DNA from: Lachnospiraceae bacterium MC2017
GTDB lineage: Bacteria; Bacillota; Clostridia; Lachnospirales; Lachnospiraceae
DNA length: 35,835 bases
Reading direction: 5' to 3'
Assembly: GCA_000701625.1 (NCBI GenBank)
Contig: JNJK01000040.1
Coordinates: forward strand, 1 to 35,835
This document shows positions 1-6,777 of this stretch, in pieces. The notes under the pieces were generated by a model. It saw nothing but the letters and a program-made list of their open reading frames with translations, ran no database searches and was not told where the DNA came from. A program made the translations under genes and the position numbers. Position 1 is the first letter of the stretch. Each line of letters begins with the position of its first letter.

Positions 1-1265
1 GTCCGTTTGTTATCCTTTTTTGCTTTCCGCTTAAATTTTCTTCCCGGTTGAATCTGTGATTTCACCTTGTAAGCGTCAAATAAGATATCATCCAAAGTTG
101 AGATGGGTGCCAGATTAAATAAGATCCTTGGAAGAAGTAATTTCATCTGTCCGATAATAAAAGATCTGTTGGATTGATACCTGTGCCTGTTTGAAGGATT
201 CGCATTTCTTTCAATTTCAATATCTGCTTCATTTTTTATAAGAGCGGACAGATTAGAAAGAAGCATGTTTATGTAAAACTCCTGTATGATTGCAACAGGA
301 GTGGCACCGTTAAAGTGTTCAATCTGTAAACGTTCTTTGAGTTCAAGGTATTTAACTTCACAAGGCCAGCGAAGAAAATATAATTCTCGGAACATCTTGG
401 TAGTGATATTTTTATCAACAACATTGGTAGCAAGGTATTCATACTCACCGGTATCAAGTTTTACAGATATAACTCGGATAGTAATATCCACTGTGCCTTC
501 TTTTTTATTTCCTTCCAGAATAGTTTTGATGGAAGTCTCTTTTTTACCGCATGCCTTTGAAAGGTTATAGTTATTTTTAAGACGCATAACACATTTATGA
601 CCGTGTGATACACAGTAACGAAACATTTTTTCGGAATAATAACCGCGGTCAAATATAACTATTGAATCCTTATATATATCAAGAGCTTCAAGATTCTCAA
701 GATGTTTTTCCGCAGCATCTCTTTCAGAAGCCAGATAACGATTAATCGATGCGTGTACTATATAGTCATCGAGTACGTCATACACAATCGAAGCCAAAGC
801 CAGAGTATATCTCTTGCCAGGATCAAAGGTATTGAACATTTCTCCAAAATGCTCAAAGTTTTTGGCAGAGTTAGGAAGTTCAAATTTTGAACCATCGATT
901 GCAAAAATAAAAAAGTTATTCCAGGTCTTGCGCTTTGGAATATTTTTGTAGAAAGAATCTACAGAAATATCAAAGAGTTCCTTAAATAGAAGAGGATTGA
1001 TTCCCTGCCTTGCGGCCGAAAGCGCCTGCTTGGTAATTCTTTTAGGGAATGAAGTAATATTGCATAAGTCACGCTTTATATTGGATAAATTTGTATCCAT
1101 AGAAGCCTTTGTTGAAAACAATAAATACATAATTACGTGTATAATAGATAATAGCCGACTTCTAACAAAGCGGTTCTTTGCCTTGAACGCATCAAGGCGG
1201 GAAGGGGTTGCAAGATAGTCTTTTATGGATTGAACTATCAATTCGCAGATTGCTTTTTTGGTCAT
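1..1265 (-). CDS. IS4-family DDE transposase, C-terminus cut by window edge
   Basis: An open frame runs leftward from the ATG at 1265 to the window edge without a stop (about 421 codons visible). A GGAGGTG ribosome binding site lies about 7 bases before the ATG. The visible catalytic triad is D124 (in AIDGS), D206 (in IFDRGYYS) and E303. E303 sits in YFLRWPCEVKYLELK, which fits the Y-(2)-R-(3)-E-(6)-K signature of IS4-family transposases. The protein would cut and paste its own insertion sequence. No frameshift or internal stop is seen, so the element may be active or recently so. The far end and its terminal inverted repeat lie outside the window, so the limits of the insertion sequence cannot be set. 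Confidence 0.9.
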   Translation of the reverse strand, partial: MTKKAICELIVQSIKDYLATPSRLDAFKAKNRFVRSRLLSIIHVIMYLLFSTKASMDTNLSNIKRDLCNITSFPKRITKQALSAARQGINPLLFKELFDISVDSFYKNIPKRKTWNNFFIFAIDGSKFELPNSAKNFEHFGEMFNTFDPGKRYTLALASIVYDVLDDYIVHASINRYLASERDAAEKHLENLEALDIYKDSIVIFDRGYYSEKMFRYCVSHGHKCVMRLKNNYNLSKACGKKETSIKTILEGNKKEGTVDITIRVISVKLDTGEYEYLATNVVDKNITTKMFRELYFLRWPCEVKYLELKERLQIEHFNGATPVAIIQEFYINMLLSNLSALIKNEADIEIERNANPSNRHRYQSNRSFIIGQMKLLLPRILFNLAPISTLDDILFDAYKVKSQIQPGRKFKRKAKKDNKR

Positions 1266-1510
1266 AAGAGACACCTCCATAATCGATCAAGTTTTTTGGC
1301 GGGAACCGAATAATTCCTTGATCAATGGGCCGCGAAGCGGCCGCAAAATTTGGAGGTCTTGTCAACCTCTTTTTGATATTAAATTTGTAATTGTAAACAA
1401 AAAATTAATAGCCTCCAAATACCCTGTTTATCAGGAAATCTAGAGACTTGATGATGTATGAATATTTAAAAAGTCAGTGTTTATGCGGTTTGCGAGCTTA
1501 ATTTGACCAC

Positions 1511-1532
1511 ATTGGGGTCAGACCCCATGAAG
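1511..1532 (+). repeat. Dispersed palindrome GGGGTCAGACCCC, copy 1
   Basis: The core at 1514-1526 is a perfect inverted repeat (GGGGTC, central A, GACCCC), preceded by ATT and followed by ATGAAG. The same core and flanks recur at 8460-8483 and 9580-9603, with a shorter form at 5762-5778 and a degenerate form at 2168-2180. It could be a REP-like mobile palindrome. No REP-associated Y1 transposase lies in the window. Confidence 0.85.
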
Positions 1533-1625
1533 AAAATATGGCGGAAATGTTAACAAATCGTAAACATTAACTTGATTGAAGATTGAAGAGCTACATGGGG
1601 AATGGTAGGGAAATGAGACTAAAAT

Positions 1626-1676
1626 GAGTTTAGCCAGCCACAAGAAGTTATCTATAGATTGTGATAGGCTAAACTC
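1626..1676. repeat. Long imperfect hairpin
   Basis: GAGTTTAGCC (1626-1635) pairs perfectly with GGCTAAACTC (1667-1676). Inside, CACAA (1639-1643) pairs with TTGTG (1659-1663), around a central palindrome TCTATAGA. The right half is shared with the repeat at 7752; the left half is not. No T-run follows, so it is not an intrinsic terminator. Confidence 0.6.
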
Positions 1677-1785
1677 GCATCTATTCTGACACACGGGGCA
1701 CACGGAAAACTCGTTTTTTTTTGATTACTGATACATAAAAGTGAAATACTGTGCAAAAGGTGAAAGAAGTCATAGACGAGAATAT
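1658..1785 (+). repeat. Direct repeat, upstream block, copy 1
   Basis: Nearly identical to 7752-7870, apart from a few substitutions and an extra 9 bases near 1700 where CACACGG is doubled. At 7870 the second copy continues straight into sequence matching 2936 onward. This block was therefore probably the 5' flank of the nuclease-like gene family before rearrangement. Confidence 0.85.
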
Positions 1786-1836
1786 ATGTTTGTGATAATA
1801 TAAATGCACATTATTGTAGATAAGGTTTTAAAATGA

Positions 1837-2155
1837 GATGATAAAAATCTTTCATTTCCACACAGATTATTGGAAGAATTAAGAATAATACTGTCTGCCA
1901 TATATGATGATACAGCAGACAGTAATGAGAAGGAGATAGATGAAAGCATCATGGCGCTGGCGGGAATATTGTCCGGAGATAGTAAGCTTTATGGTGCAGC
2001 TAACGGAGAAGGGAGGCAGAAGATGTGTAAAGTGTTGGAAAAAAAGAGATGAAAGAATATATATGCAGTTCAAGAATCAGCATGAAGAAAAAGATGCTGA
2101 AATCGCGGCACTTAAGGCACAGCTTGCTACACTTGGTGGTAAAAGCAGGATTTGA
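1837..2155 (+). pseudogene. Frameshifted 3' remnant of a PD-(D/E)XK nuclease-family gene
   Basis: One frame reads from 1837 to a stop at 2052, ending KMCKVLEKKR. A second frame continues DERIYMQF and ends at 2155 in a charged coiled coil (EEKDAEIAALKAQLATLGG). The two join smoothly if one base is gained or lost in the A7 run near 2040. The C-terminal style (a CKVLE-type segment, then a Lys/Glu-rich helix) resembles tails of Rpn/PD-(D/E)XK transposase-like proteins that are abundant in Lachnospiraceae. No nuclease core remains and no good start is seen. The family assignment is an inference from tail style and from the related genes at 3027 and 7961. Confidence 0.5.
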
Positions 2156-2167
2156 TCTCGCACCATT

Positions 2168-2180
2168 GGGGTAAGGACCC
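2168..2180 (+). repeat. Degenerate copy of the dispersed palindrome
   Basis: ATT-GGGGTAAGGACCC keeps the outer arms of the palindrome but has two changes in the centre. It sits between the decayed remnant and the ribosome binding site of the XRE gene, so it again marks a gene border. Confidence 0.55.
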
Positions 2181-2191
2181 TTTTAAGGAAT

Positions 2192-2563
2192 ATGACTATA
2201 AGCGAAAGAATTTTTGAAAGATTAAGACAGCTCTCTATGACGCAGAAGGAGTTTTCCGAGAAAACCGGAATACTGCAAAGCACGATCAGTGAGTGGAAAA
2301 AGAAAAAGACGAACCCTTCTTCGGATAAGATATTGGTAATATGCAAGGTGCTGGATGTATCACCGGAGTGGTTGTTGTCCGGAGTGAATCCTGCGGCGAG
2401 CAGAGGACGAAATCAGCAATACTATGTCGTAGATATTACCACAGATACAGGAGTATTGGTTTCGGAGTTTAACAAGTTGGAGAAATCGAGCAGGGATAGG
2501 ATATTGGGATATGTGCATGCCTTTCTGACCATGAAAGAGGAAGAGAGTAAGAGCAAAGAATGA
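2192..2563 (+). CDS. XRE-family (Cro/CI-type) transcriptional regulator
   Basis: A 123-residue protein. Residues about 5-60 form a helix-turn-helix of the HTH_3 type, with the recognition region around TQKEFSEKTGILQSTISEW. The following VLDVSPEWLLSG is the usual end of the domain in phage-repressor-like proteins. The C-terminal half (VSEFNKLEKSSRDRILGYVHAFL) resembles the short helical oligomerisation tail of small Clostridial repressors. The ATG at 2192 has AAGGAA about 5 bases upstream. The target is unknown; it may control the small gene that follows 11 bases later. A remnant of a paralogue survives near 9662. Confidence 0.85.
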   Translation: MTISERIFERLRQLSMTQKEFSEKTGILQSTISEWKKKKTNPSSDKILVICKVLDVSPEWLLSGVNPAASRGRNQQYYVVDITTDTGVLVSEFNKLEKSSRDRILGYVHAFLTMKEEESKSKE

Positions 2564-2574
2564 GGAAGTAATAG

Positions 2575-2748
2575 TTGGCAAATGATTTCAGAGCTTGTGG
2601 ACACAACTCGTGTCGTGTCCTGTCATGCTTTCGTAACAATCCCAAAGAGCATTATCGGATGTTTGTTGAAGGAAAGATTTCTCACGCAGAGCAGGAGATG
2701 CTAATACAGAAGGATATGAAGGAAGACGAAATGTGGCTCCCATGGTGA
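2575..2748 (+). CDS. Small hypothetical protein, possible partner of the XRE regulator
   Basis: A 57-codon frame opening with TTG, 11 bases after the regulator's stop and with AGGA upstream. The product is rich in charged residues (EHYRMFVEGKISHAEQEM) and ends in WLPW. Spacing and direction suggest co-transcription with the XRE gene. I do not recognise the family. The TTG start and short length make it uncertain; it could equally be the surviving 3' end of a longer gene. Confidence 0.35.
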   Translation: MANDFRACGHNSCRVLSCFRNNPKEHYRMFVEGKISHAEQEMLIQKDMKEDEMWLPW

Positions 2749-3026
2749 GCTATTATTTTTTGTCGGAAAATCCATATAATTGAAATCTGACAGTGATATA
2801 GAAATAAATAGAGGAGATTTAACTTGGTGAAATTGCGAATATATTTTCGAGAATGTATTGACGCAAGAAAATTTGTTTGGTATATTGTCTGCCGAACAAC
2901 TGTTTCCGTAATGGCGTTGAGTTATGCATTTTTAATTTGAATGAGTTGTTTGGTGATGTTAATATACAGGTATAGAGAACGTTTTTGTTTAAGCGTCTTT
3001 TTATATCTGAGAAAGACGTAGATTAA
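2749..3026. other. Intergenic sequence upstream of the nuclease-like gene
   Basis: AT-rich with no supported gene. The last about 90 bases (from 2936) are almost identical to those before the second copy at 7961, so they probably hold the promoter and leader of the family. A clean -35/-10 pair could not be fixed. Confidence 0.5.
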
Positions 3027-3941
3027 ATGAGAGAGTTTGAAAAAACACAGTGGCATCCGCCGTTTTGTTCTGCGATGAAATTGGAGTTACGTGCAAATAA
3101 AGAAGATCTTAGTTTTGATATAGAGCGAACGCTGAATACGAAACCGATCCGTATAGATTTGCTGATTGTTAAGAAAACGCAGGACGTAAAGATTGAAAAT
3201 GAGATAGGTCGGATATTTGAGGGTCACAACATCTTTGAGTATAAGTCACCGAAAGATGAATTGGGAATAGATGATTATTTCAAAACGTTGGCTTATTCGT
3301 GTCTTTACAAGGCTGTGTGTCCTGAAGCGGATGCTATCAAGGCAGAGGATTTGACGATCTCGCTTGTGCGCGAAGGAAAACCGGTTGATCTGATTAAGTG
3401 GTTTGAAGAGCATGGATGTAGAGTTAGGGAGCATTATCCGGGAATATATTATGTGACTGGAAAAAAGATTATTTTTCCTATGCAGATCATAGTATCCATT
3501 GAATTAAATAAGCTTGAGCATAAGTGGCTTAAGGCGTTGACGTCAAAGATGGATATGGAAGCGGGGAAGCAGCTTGTATTTGCGATGAGAGATCTTATCG
3601 TAAAGGAAGATAGGGAAAATGCTGATTCGGTACTACAATTGGTGCTTTCGGAAAATAAAGAAATTTTTGAAAAGTTAAGGGGGATACCGACAGTGTGTGA
3701 AGCATTAAAAACCTTGATGAAACCAGAAATGGATGCAGCAGTTACGGCTGCAGTAAAAGAAAAGGATGCTGTAATACAAGCAAAGGAAGCGGAAATCCAA
3801 ACAAAGGAAGCGGAAATCCAAACAAAGGAAGCGGAAATCCAAACAAAGGATGCAGTAATACAGTCTCAAAATGCTAGGATCGAGGAACTTATGGCTCAAG
3901 TAGCTGCTATGGCGAAAGTAAATGGGGAAAGCCGTTTCTGA
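3027..3941 (+). CDS. PD-(D/E)XK nuclease-like protein with coiled-coil tail
   Basis: A 304-residue protein of unknown function. The N-terminal half carries a plausible PD-(D/E)XK core: D44 in IRIDLLIVKK, then E71 and K73 in NIFEYKSPKD, followed by the conserved-looking DYFKTLAYSCLYKA helix. Residues about 235-295 form a coiled coil containing three perfect repeats of a KEAEIQT-like heptad, encoded by a 21-base tandem repeat. The layout is like Rpn/transposase-associated nucleases common in Lachnospiraceae, where they occur as multicopy islands. The stop overlaps the next ATG by one base. Nuclease activity is inferred from motif order only. Confidence 0.65.
   Translation: MREFEKTQWHPPFCSAMKLELRANKEDLSFDIERTLNTKPIRIDLLIVKKTQDVKIENEIGRIFEGHNIFEYKSPKDELGIDDYFKTLAYSCLYKAVCPEADAIKAEDLTISLVREGKPVDLIKWFEEHGCRVREHYPGIYYVTGKKIIFPMQIIVSIELNKLEHKWLKALTSKMDMEAGKQLVFAMRDLIVKEDRENADSVLQLVLSENKEIFEKLRGIPTVCEALKTLMKPEMDAAVTAAVKEKDAVIQAKEAEIQTKEAEIQTKEAEIQTKDAVIQSQNARIEELMAQVAAMAKVNGESRF
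3782..3844 (+). repeat. 21-base tandem repeat (three units) in a coiled coil
   Basis: Three exact copies of a 21-base unit begin at 3782, 3803 and 3824; each adds one heptad. The paralogous copy at 8310-8330 has only one unit, so the repeat number has changed since duplication without breaking the frame. Confidence 0.9.
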
Positions 3942-4207
3942 TGGCGCACAGATCGGAGGTACGGGGTATGCTGTTGACAGAATATAATGAAGTCGAGACC
4001 ATGCAGTTATTCAAGGAGGATGGCAAGAAAGAAGGCTTAAAAGAAGGCTTAAAGGAAGGTTTAAGTAAGGGATTAAGGGAAGGTCGAGATAACGAGCGTC
4101 TTGATGCGATCCGTGATATGGTAAAATACGGAGACTCAAAAGAAAGAATACTAAAACAGTATACTGAGGAAGAGTACAATAAGGCTCTTGGCATAGAGAA
4201 GGCTTAA
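3941..4207 (+). CDS. Short Rpn-type C-terminal tail protein
   Basis: An 88-residue frame whose ATG overlaps the preceding stop (TGATG). It reads EVRGMLLTEYNEVETMQLFKEDG and continues with a Lys-Glu-Gly repeat (KEGLKEGLKEG). That is the usual C-terminal tail of Rpn-family recombination-promoting nuclease/transposase-like proteins. Here it lacks the nuclease domain, so it is either a separate small gene or the displaced tail of a longer gene. The second copy of the locus keeps only its first nine codons before a palindrome cuts it off. Confidence 0.5.
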   Translation: MAHRSEVRGMLLTEYNEVETMQLFKEDGKKEGLKEGLKEGLSKGLREGRDNERLDAIRDMVKYGDSKERILKQYTEEEYNKALGIEKA

Positions 4208-4209
4208 AC

Positions 4210-4323
4210 GAAGCAGGGAAAAAGCTTGTATTTGCGATGAGAGACATCATCGCAAAGGAAGCAGTAATAAAGTCTCAAAATGCTAGGATTGGAAGGAAGC
4301 AACCTGGTAGAACACCGATCTGA
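4210..4323 (+). pseudogene. Third remnant of the nuclease-like gene
   Basis: Translation gives EAGKKLVFAMRDIIAKEAV then IKSQNARI. This matches two separate segments of the protein encoded at 3027 (EAGKQLVFAMRDLIVKE and AVIQSQNARI), with the part between deleted. No start is present. Confidence 0.75.
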
Positions 4324-4363
4324 GAAATATGCGGAATAAATAGTTTGAAAACTGGTAAATGGT

Positions 4364-4672
4364 ATGACAATAGACGTTATTCGAAAATTGATAGAATCAG
4401 GAAATGTAAAATGGTCAACCCATTGTTTGGAGCGAATGGGCGATAGAGATATAAGTATAGATGATGTTAAGAATTGCATTATGAATGGAGAAGTTATAGA
4501 AGACTATCCTGATGATTATCCTTATCCAAGTTGTTTAATCTATGGTGTTGTGACAGATGGGAGAGTTCTTCACACTGTTGTAGGAACGGATAGAGATAAA
4601 GCCTATATAATTACAGCATACTATCCTAATACGGTTAAGTTTGAAGAAGATTTGAAGACAAGGAGGAAATGA
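4364..4672 (+). CDS. DUF4258-type putative toxin of a toxin-antitoxin pair
   Basis: A 102-residue protein. It opens with a helix (IRKLIESGNVKWSTHCLERMGDRDISIDDVKNCI), then EVIEDYPDDYPYPSCLIYG and two beta strands (RVLHTVVGTDRDKAYIITAYYP). This order is typical of DUF4258 proteins, which are related in fold to BrnT/RelE-like ribonucleases. The H-x2-R-M-x-x-R motif is the likely active region. The next gene starts 1 base after the stop and encodes a YgiT-type zinc-finger protein, the usual antitoxin partner. Toxin activity is inferred from family and context. Confidence 0.75.
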   Translation: MTIDVIRKLIESGNVKWSTHCLERMGDRDISIDDVKNCIMNGEVIEDYPDDYPYPSCLIYGVVTDGRVLHTVVGTDRDKAYIITAYYPNTVKFEEDLKTRRK

Positions 4673-4673
4673 A

Positions 4674-4901
4674 ATGTGCATGTACTGTAAGTGCCAGACT
4701 GTTGTAAACAGTGTTACCACACATGTGGTAAACTACAAGGGATGCCTTATTATCATAAAGAATGTTCCTTGTGAAGAATGTGAACAGTGTGGTGAAAAGT
4801 TTTATACTGATGAAGTAGCAATTAAGATAGAGAAAATGGTAAATGCCGCTAAGAAACTTATGCAGGAAATATCTGTTTTGGATTATAAGAAAGTGGCATG
4901 A
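4674..4901 (+). CDS. YgiT/MqsA-type zinc-finger antitoxin
   Basis: A 75-residue protein. It has two metal-binding cysteine pairs (CMYC near the start and CEECEQC near residues 34-40), a short beta hairpin between them and a C-terminal helix ending VLDYKKVA. This is the N-terminal zinc-ribbon half of MqsA-like antitoxins; no helix-turn-helix repressor domain follows. AAGGAGG lies about 8 bases upstream. It should bind and neutralise the DUF4258 protein. The stop overlaps the start of the next frame (ATGA). Confidence 0.8.
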   Translation: MCMYCKCQTVVNSVTTHVVNYKGCLIIIKNVPCEECEQCGEKFYTDEVAIKIEKMVNAAKKLMQEISVLDYKKVA

Positions 4902-5599
4902 TTATTGCGCTGGAAGAATTGCTTGCAAATGCCATTGTTCATAACAACTATGAAAATGGTAAGCCAATTCAAATATATGTGTCTGAAAAACAGATAAACA
5001 TTGTGAATTATAACAAGCCGTTACCGCCTATACGCATAAGTGATCTGAATGAGAGAACGTTTTTTAACGAGCGAGACACGGAGAATCCTGAAATCAGGGA
5101 TATGTTTAAAGCATTAGGCATTATAGAATCTTTCGGAACAGGTATCGGGGAAGCCAAAAGATCAATGCGGGAAAATGGATCTCCGGATCTTTTCTATAAG
5201 ACTTTTGATGTAAATGACAACGTTACTTCTGTGGTTATACCTGTAAATGAAGAATACTATGAAATAAAAAATGGCTCCAAACCAAAGAAAAAAGTTTGGA
5301 TTGAGACTGAAACCAAAGATTTTAAGCAGAAAATCTTGGATTCGGGGTATACAAATAAAATAAAACAAAACGTATTGAAGTTATATGAGAAAATCGGGAC
5401 AGAGGTTTTTGGGAATTCTCGAGTAGTCGAAATTCTGGGATGTTCGGAAGTGACAGCAACGTCCTATTTGAAAAGGATGGAGGATGAACTGAAGATCATT
5501 GTTCCGGTAGAAGGAATGGGGAAAGGGAAATATAAGTTTTGGAAAGGTGGAAATAATGCCGGAAAAGAATCAACTGGATTATACATGCGGAATATCTGA
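4898..5599 (+). CDS. N-terminally truncated Schlafen/HATPase_c_4-type ATP-binding protein
   Basis: 233 residues. The N-terminus (ALEELLANAIVHNNYENGKPIQIYV) is the N-box region of an HATPase_c_4 domain, and it continues with PEIRDMFKALGIIESFGTGI. The C-terminal part looks like a winged-helix segment (VVEILGCSEVTATSYLKRM). In full-length relatives an AlbA_2/Schlafen domain and a linker of more than 200 residues come first; they are missing here. The frame opens exactly at the antitoxin stop, so a recombination has joined the ATPase half to the antitoxin gene. It may be translated by coupling, but it is probably a gene fragment. Confidence 0.6.
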   Translation: MIIALEELLANAIVHNNYENGKPIQIYVSEKQINIVNYNKPLPPIRISDLNERTFFNERDTENPEIRDMFKALGIIESFGTGIGEAKRSMRENGSPDLFYKTFDVNDNVTSVVIPVNEEYYEIKNGSKPKKKVWIETETKDFKQKILDSGYTNKIKQNVLKLYEKIGTEVFGNSRVVEILGCSEVTATSYLKRMEDELKIIVPVEGMGKGKYKFWKGGNNAGKESTGLYMRNI

Positions 5600-5744
5600 T
5601 GAAGAAATGACCAGACGTTTCAAAGAAGCTATCAGGATTGATGAAGAGATGCGAGACATACAGGGGCTTCCGCAGGCTCGATATGATGAAGAAACGAACA
5701 GAGCCTATTTAGAATATGCAGATGGAAGGAAAGAGTATGTCTGA
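5556..5744 (+). CDS. Small acidic hypothetical protein
   Basis: 62 residues from the ATG at 5556, which has AAGGTGG 7 bases upstream. It overlaps the preceding gene's 3' end by 44 bases. The sequence has an amphipathic helix (DEEMTRRFKEAIRIDEEMRDI) followed by a short strand region (AYLEYADGRKEYV). I do not recognise the family. A second frame opens at 5737 and overlaps its stop, an arrangement typical of small antitoxin-toxin operons, but its partner is cut short by a palindrome. Confidence 0.5.
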   Translation: MPEKNQLDYTCGISDEEMTRRFKEAIRIDEEMRDIQGLPQARYDEETNRAYLEYADGRKEYV

Positions 5745-5787
5745 AAAAGAACTTCTATTCTATTCAGGGGTCAGACCCAAACTATAA
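5737..5787 (+). pseudogene. Gene start truncated by the dispersed palindrome
   Basis: ATG at 5737 with AAGGAAAG upstream, reading MSEKELLFYS and then running into the palindrome, with a stop at 5785-5787. The natural continuation of the gene has been lost at the palindrome. The sequence to the right belongs to an unrelated gene. Confidence 0.5.
5762..5778 (+). repeat. Dispersed palindrome, short copy
   Basis: ATTCAGGGGTCAGACCC, identical to the first 17 bases of the copies at 8460 and 9580 but lacking the last C and the ATGAAG flank. It lies exactly at the junction of two unrelated gene fragments. Confidence 0.8.
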
Positions 5788-5995
5788 CCAGATCGACAAT
5801 CAGCTTAGCAATACGGCTCCCGGAGATGATGCGGCAGAGAAGCGAAGGAAAGAGTCGAGGAAAATTGCTGCAGAGCAAGGAGTATCAGATAAAAAGATAT
5901 CCATGAAGCAGCGGCTGCTTGAGAGACAAAGACAGGTCGCACAGCAGGCTTCACTGAAGGATCCAAAGCCGAAACACAAAGTCCAGGAATTATAG
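5780..5995 (+). pseudogene. 3' fragment of an unidentified gene
   Basis: An open frame begins directly after the palindrome (NYNQIDNQLSNTAPGDDAAEK) and ends at 5995. It is rich in Lys, Arg and Gln (RKESRKIAAEQ, QRLLERQRQVAQQ) and ends PKPKHKVQEL. No start codon or ribosome binding site precedes it. The basic, Gln-rich tail resembles the C-termini of large conjugative-element proteins, but no family can be named with confidence. Confidence 0.45.
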
Positions 5996-6000
5996 TCAGG

Positions 6001-6044
6001 ATACCTCCGGTCATCAGATATGGTGGCTGGGGGTATTTTTTTGT
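6001..6044 (+). terminator. Rho-independent terminator
   Basis: ATACC at 6001 pairs with GGTAT near 6032-6036. Inside, CCGGTCATC pairs with GGTGGCTGG using three G-U pairs, around a loop AGATAT. Seven T follow. It closes the fragment ending at 5995. Confidence 0.75.
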
Positions 6045-6074
6045 GTATATTCAGTATTGTAGCAATGAACGGAC

Positions 6075-6102
6075 TTGACTAAGGGAGATAAGATGATATA
6101 AT
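6075..6102 (+). promoter_or_regulatory. Sigma-A promoter for the AbiE-type pair
   Basis: TTGACT (6075-6080) and TATAAT (6097-6102) are separated by 16 bases. The predicted transcript would start near 6109, giving a leader of about 45 bases before the ATG at 6154. Confidence 0.7.
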
Positions 6103-6153
6103 AACCTTAACGAAATGGAAAGCGTATATCTAAATTGTTAAGAGGTGACCAAT

Positions 6154-6777
6154 ATGTTATATGAGTATATTACAGAGAATTATAAAGATGCGGAACCAAT
6201 TTTTTTCTCTGATCTTCCTATGGAAGGCGTGACAAAGTCTGCTCTTAATCAGCAACTCATGACTCTTTGTAAGAGTGGCAAGCTGGCAAAATATGATAAA
6301 GGCATCTATTATCTGCCAAAGAAATCCCTGCTTCACTCAACAGTAGGACCCAACGCAGATATGGTCGCCCGCAGCCGCTTTGTTGTCAGAAAAGGAGAAA
6401 TTGTTGGTTATTATACGGGTAATGCTTTCGCTAATCAGATAGGTATTTCAACACAGGTTCCAAGAGTAATAGAAATCGTCAGCAACAATACAAGTTCTTC
6501 GCCAAGGGAAGTAGAGATAGGTAATCGTAGGTTTCATGTAAGGAAGCCTATAGAAGAGATTACCGGTGATAATGTTTATGTACTTCAGATGCTTGATCTG
6601 CTAAAAGATTTGGATGATTTCCTCGATTACGGGTATGAAGAAGCAAGAGAAAAATTTGCGGATTACATCCATAAATACAATATTCATCGGACTGATGTAG
6701 ATAGATATATCAGAAAGTTCCCAACAAGAATATTTAAATACTTTTATGAATTGGAGATGGACCATGTACTTGCATAA
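6154..6777 (+). CDS. AbiEi-family (DUF6088-type) antitoxin
   Basis: 207 residues. An N-terminal winged helix (residues about 1-55, ending GKLAKYDKGIYYLPKK) is followed by the antitoxin body with YYTGNAFANQIGISTQVP and PRVIEIVSNN. This is the layout of type IV AbiEi-like antitoxins, which repress the operon and counter the nucleotidyltransferase toxin. The ATG at 6154 is preferred over the upstream GTG at 6145 because GAGGTG lies at the right distance. The toxin gene starts inside the last codons, so the two are translationally coupled. Confidence 0.85.
   Translation: MLYEYITENYKDAEPIFFSDLPMEGVTKSALNQQLMTLCKSGKLAKYDKGIYYLPKKSLLHSTVGPNADMVARSRFVVRKGEIVGYYTGNAFANQIGISTQVPRVIEIVSNNTSSSPREVEIGNRRFHVRKPIEEITGDNVYVLQMLDLLKDLDDFLDYGYEEAREKFADYIHKYNIHRTDVDRYIRKFPTRIFKYFYELEMDHVLA

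Larger units (their letters stand above)
1266..1836. other. Non-coding stretch with inverted repeats
   Basis: No convincing gene. Just upstream of the transposase lie an inverted repeat GATCAAG/CTTGATC (1285-1291 and 1317-1323), a GC-rich hairpin GGCCGC-GAA-GCGGCC near 1328-1342, and a small stem (1353-1357 with 1365-1369) followed by five T on the plus strand. One of these may be part of the insertion sequence end. The rest contains the first dispersed palindrome, a long imperfect hairpin and a promoter-like block that is repeated at 7752-7870; these have their own entries. Confidence 0.6.
2936..3969 (+). repeat. Duplicated block containing the nuclease-like gene (complete copy)
   Basis: Corresponds to 7870-8455 with very few substitutions. 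The second copy lacks 406 bases: AGATAGG at 3202-3208 and AGATAGG at 3608-3614 flank exactly what is missing there. The match ends at GGGGTAT (3969 and 8455), just before a dispersed palindrome in the second copy. Confidence 0.9.

Noticed and set aside
1258-1443. Plus-strand small frame next to the transposase
   Set aside because: It overlaps the transposase start and the hairpin region and has no ribosome binding site or recognisable content.
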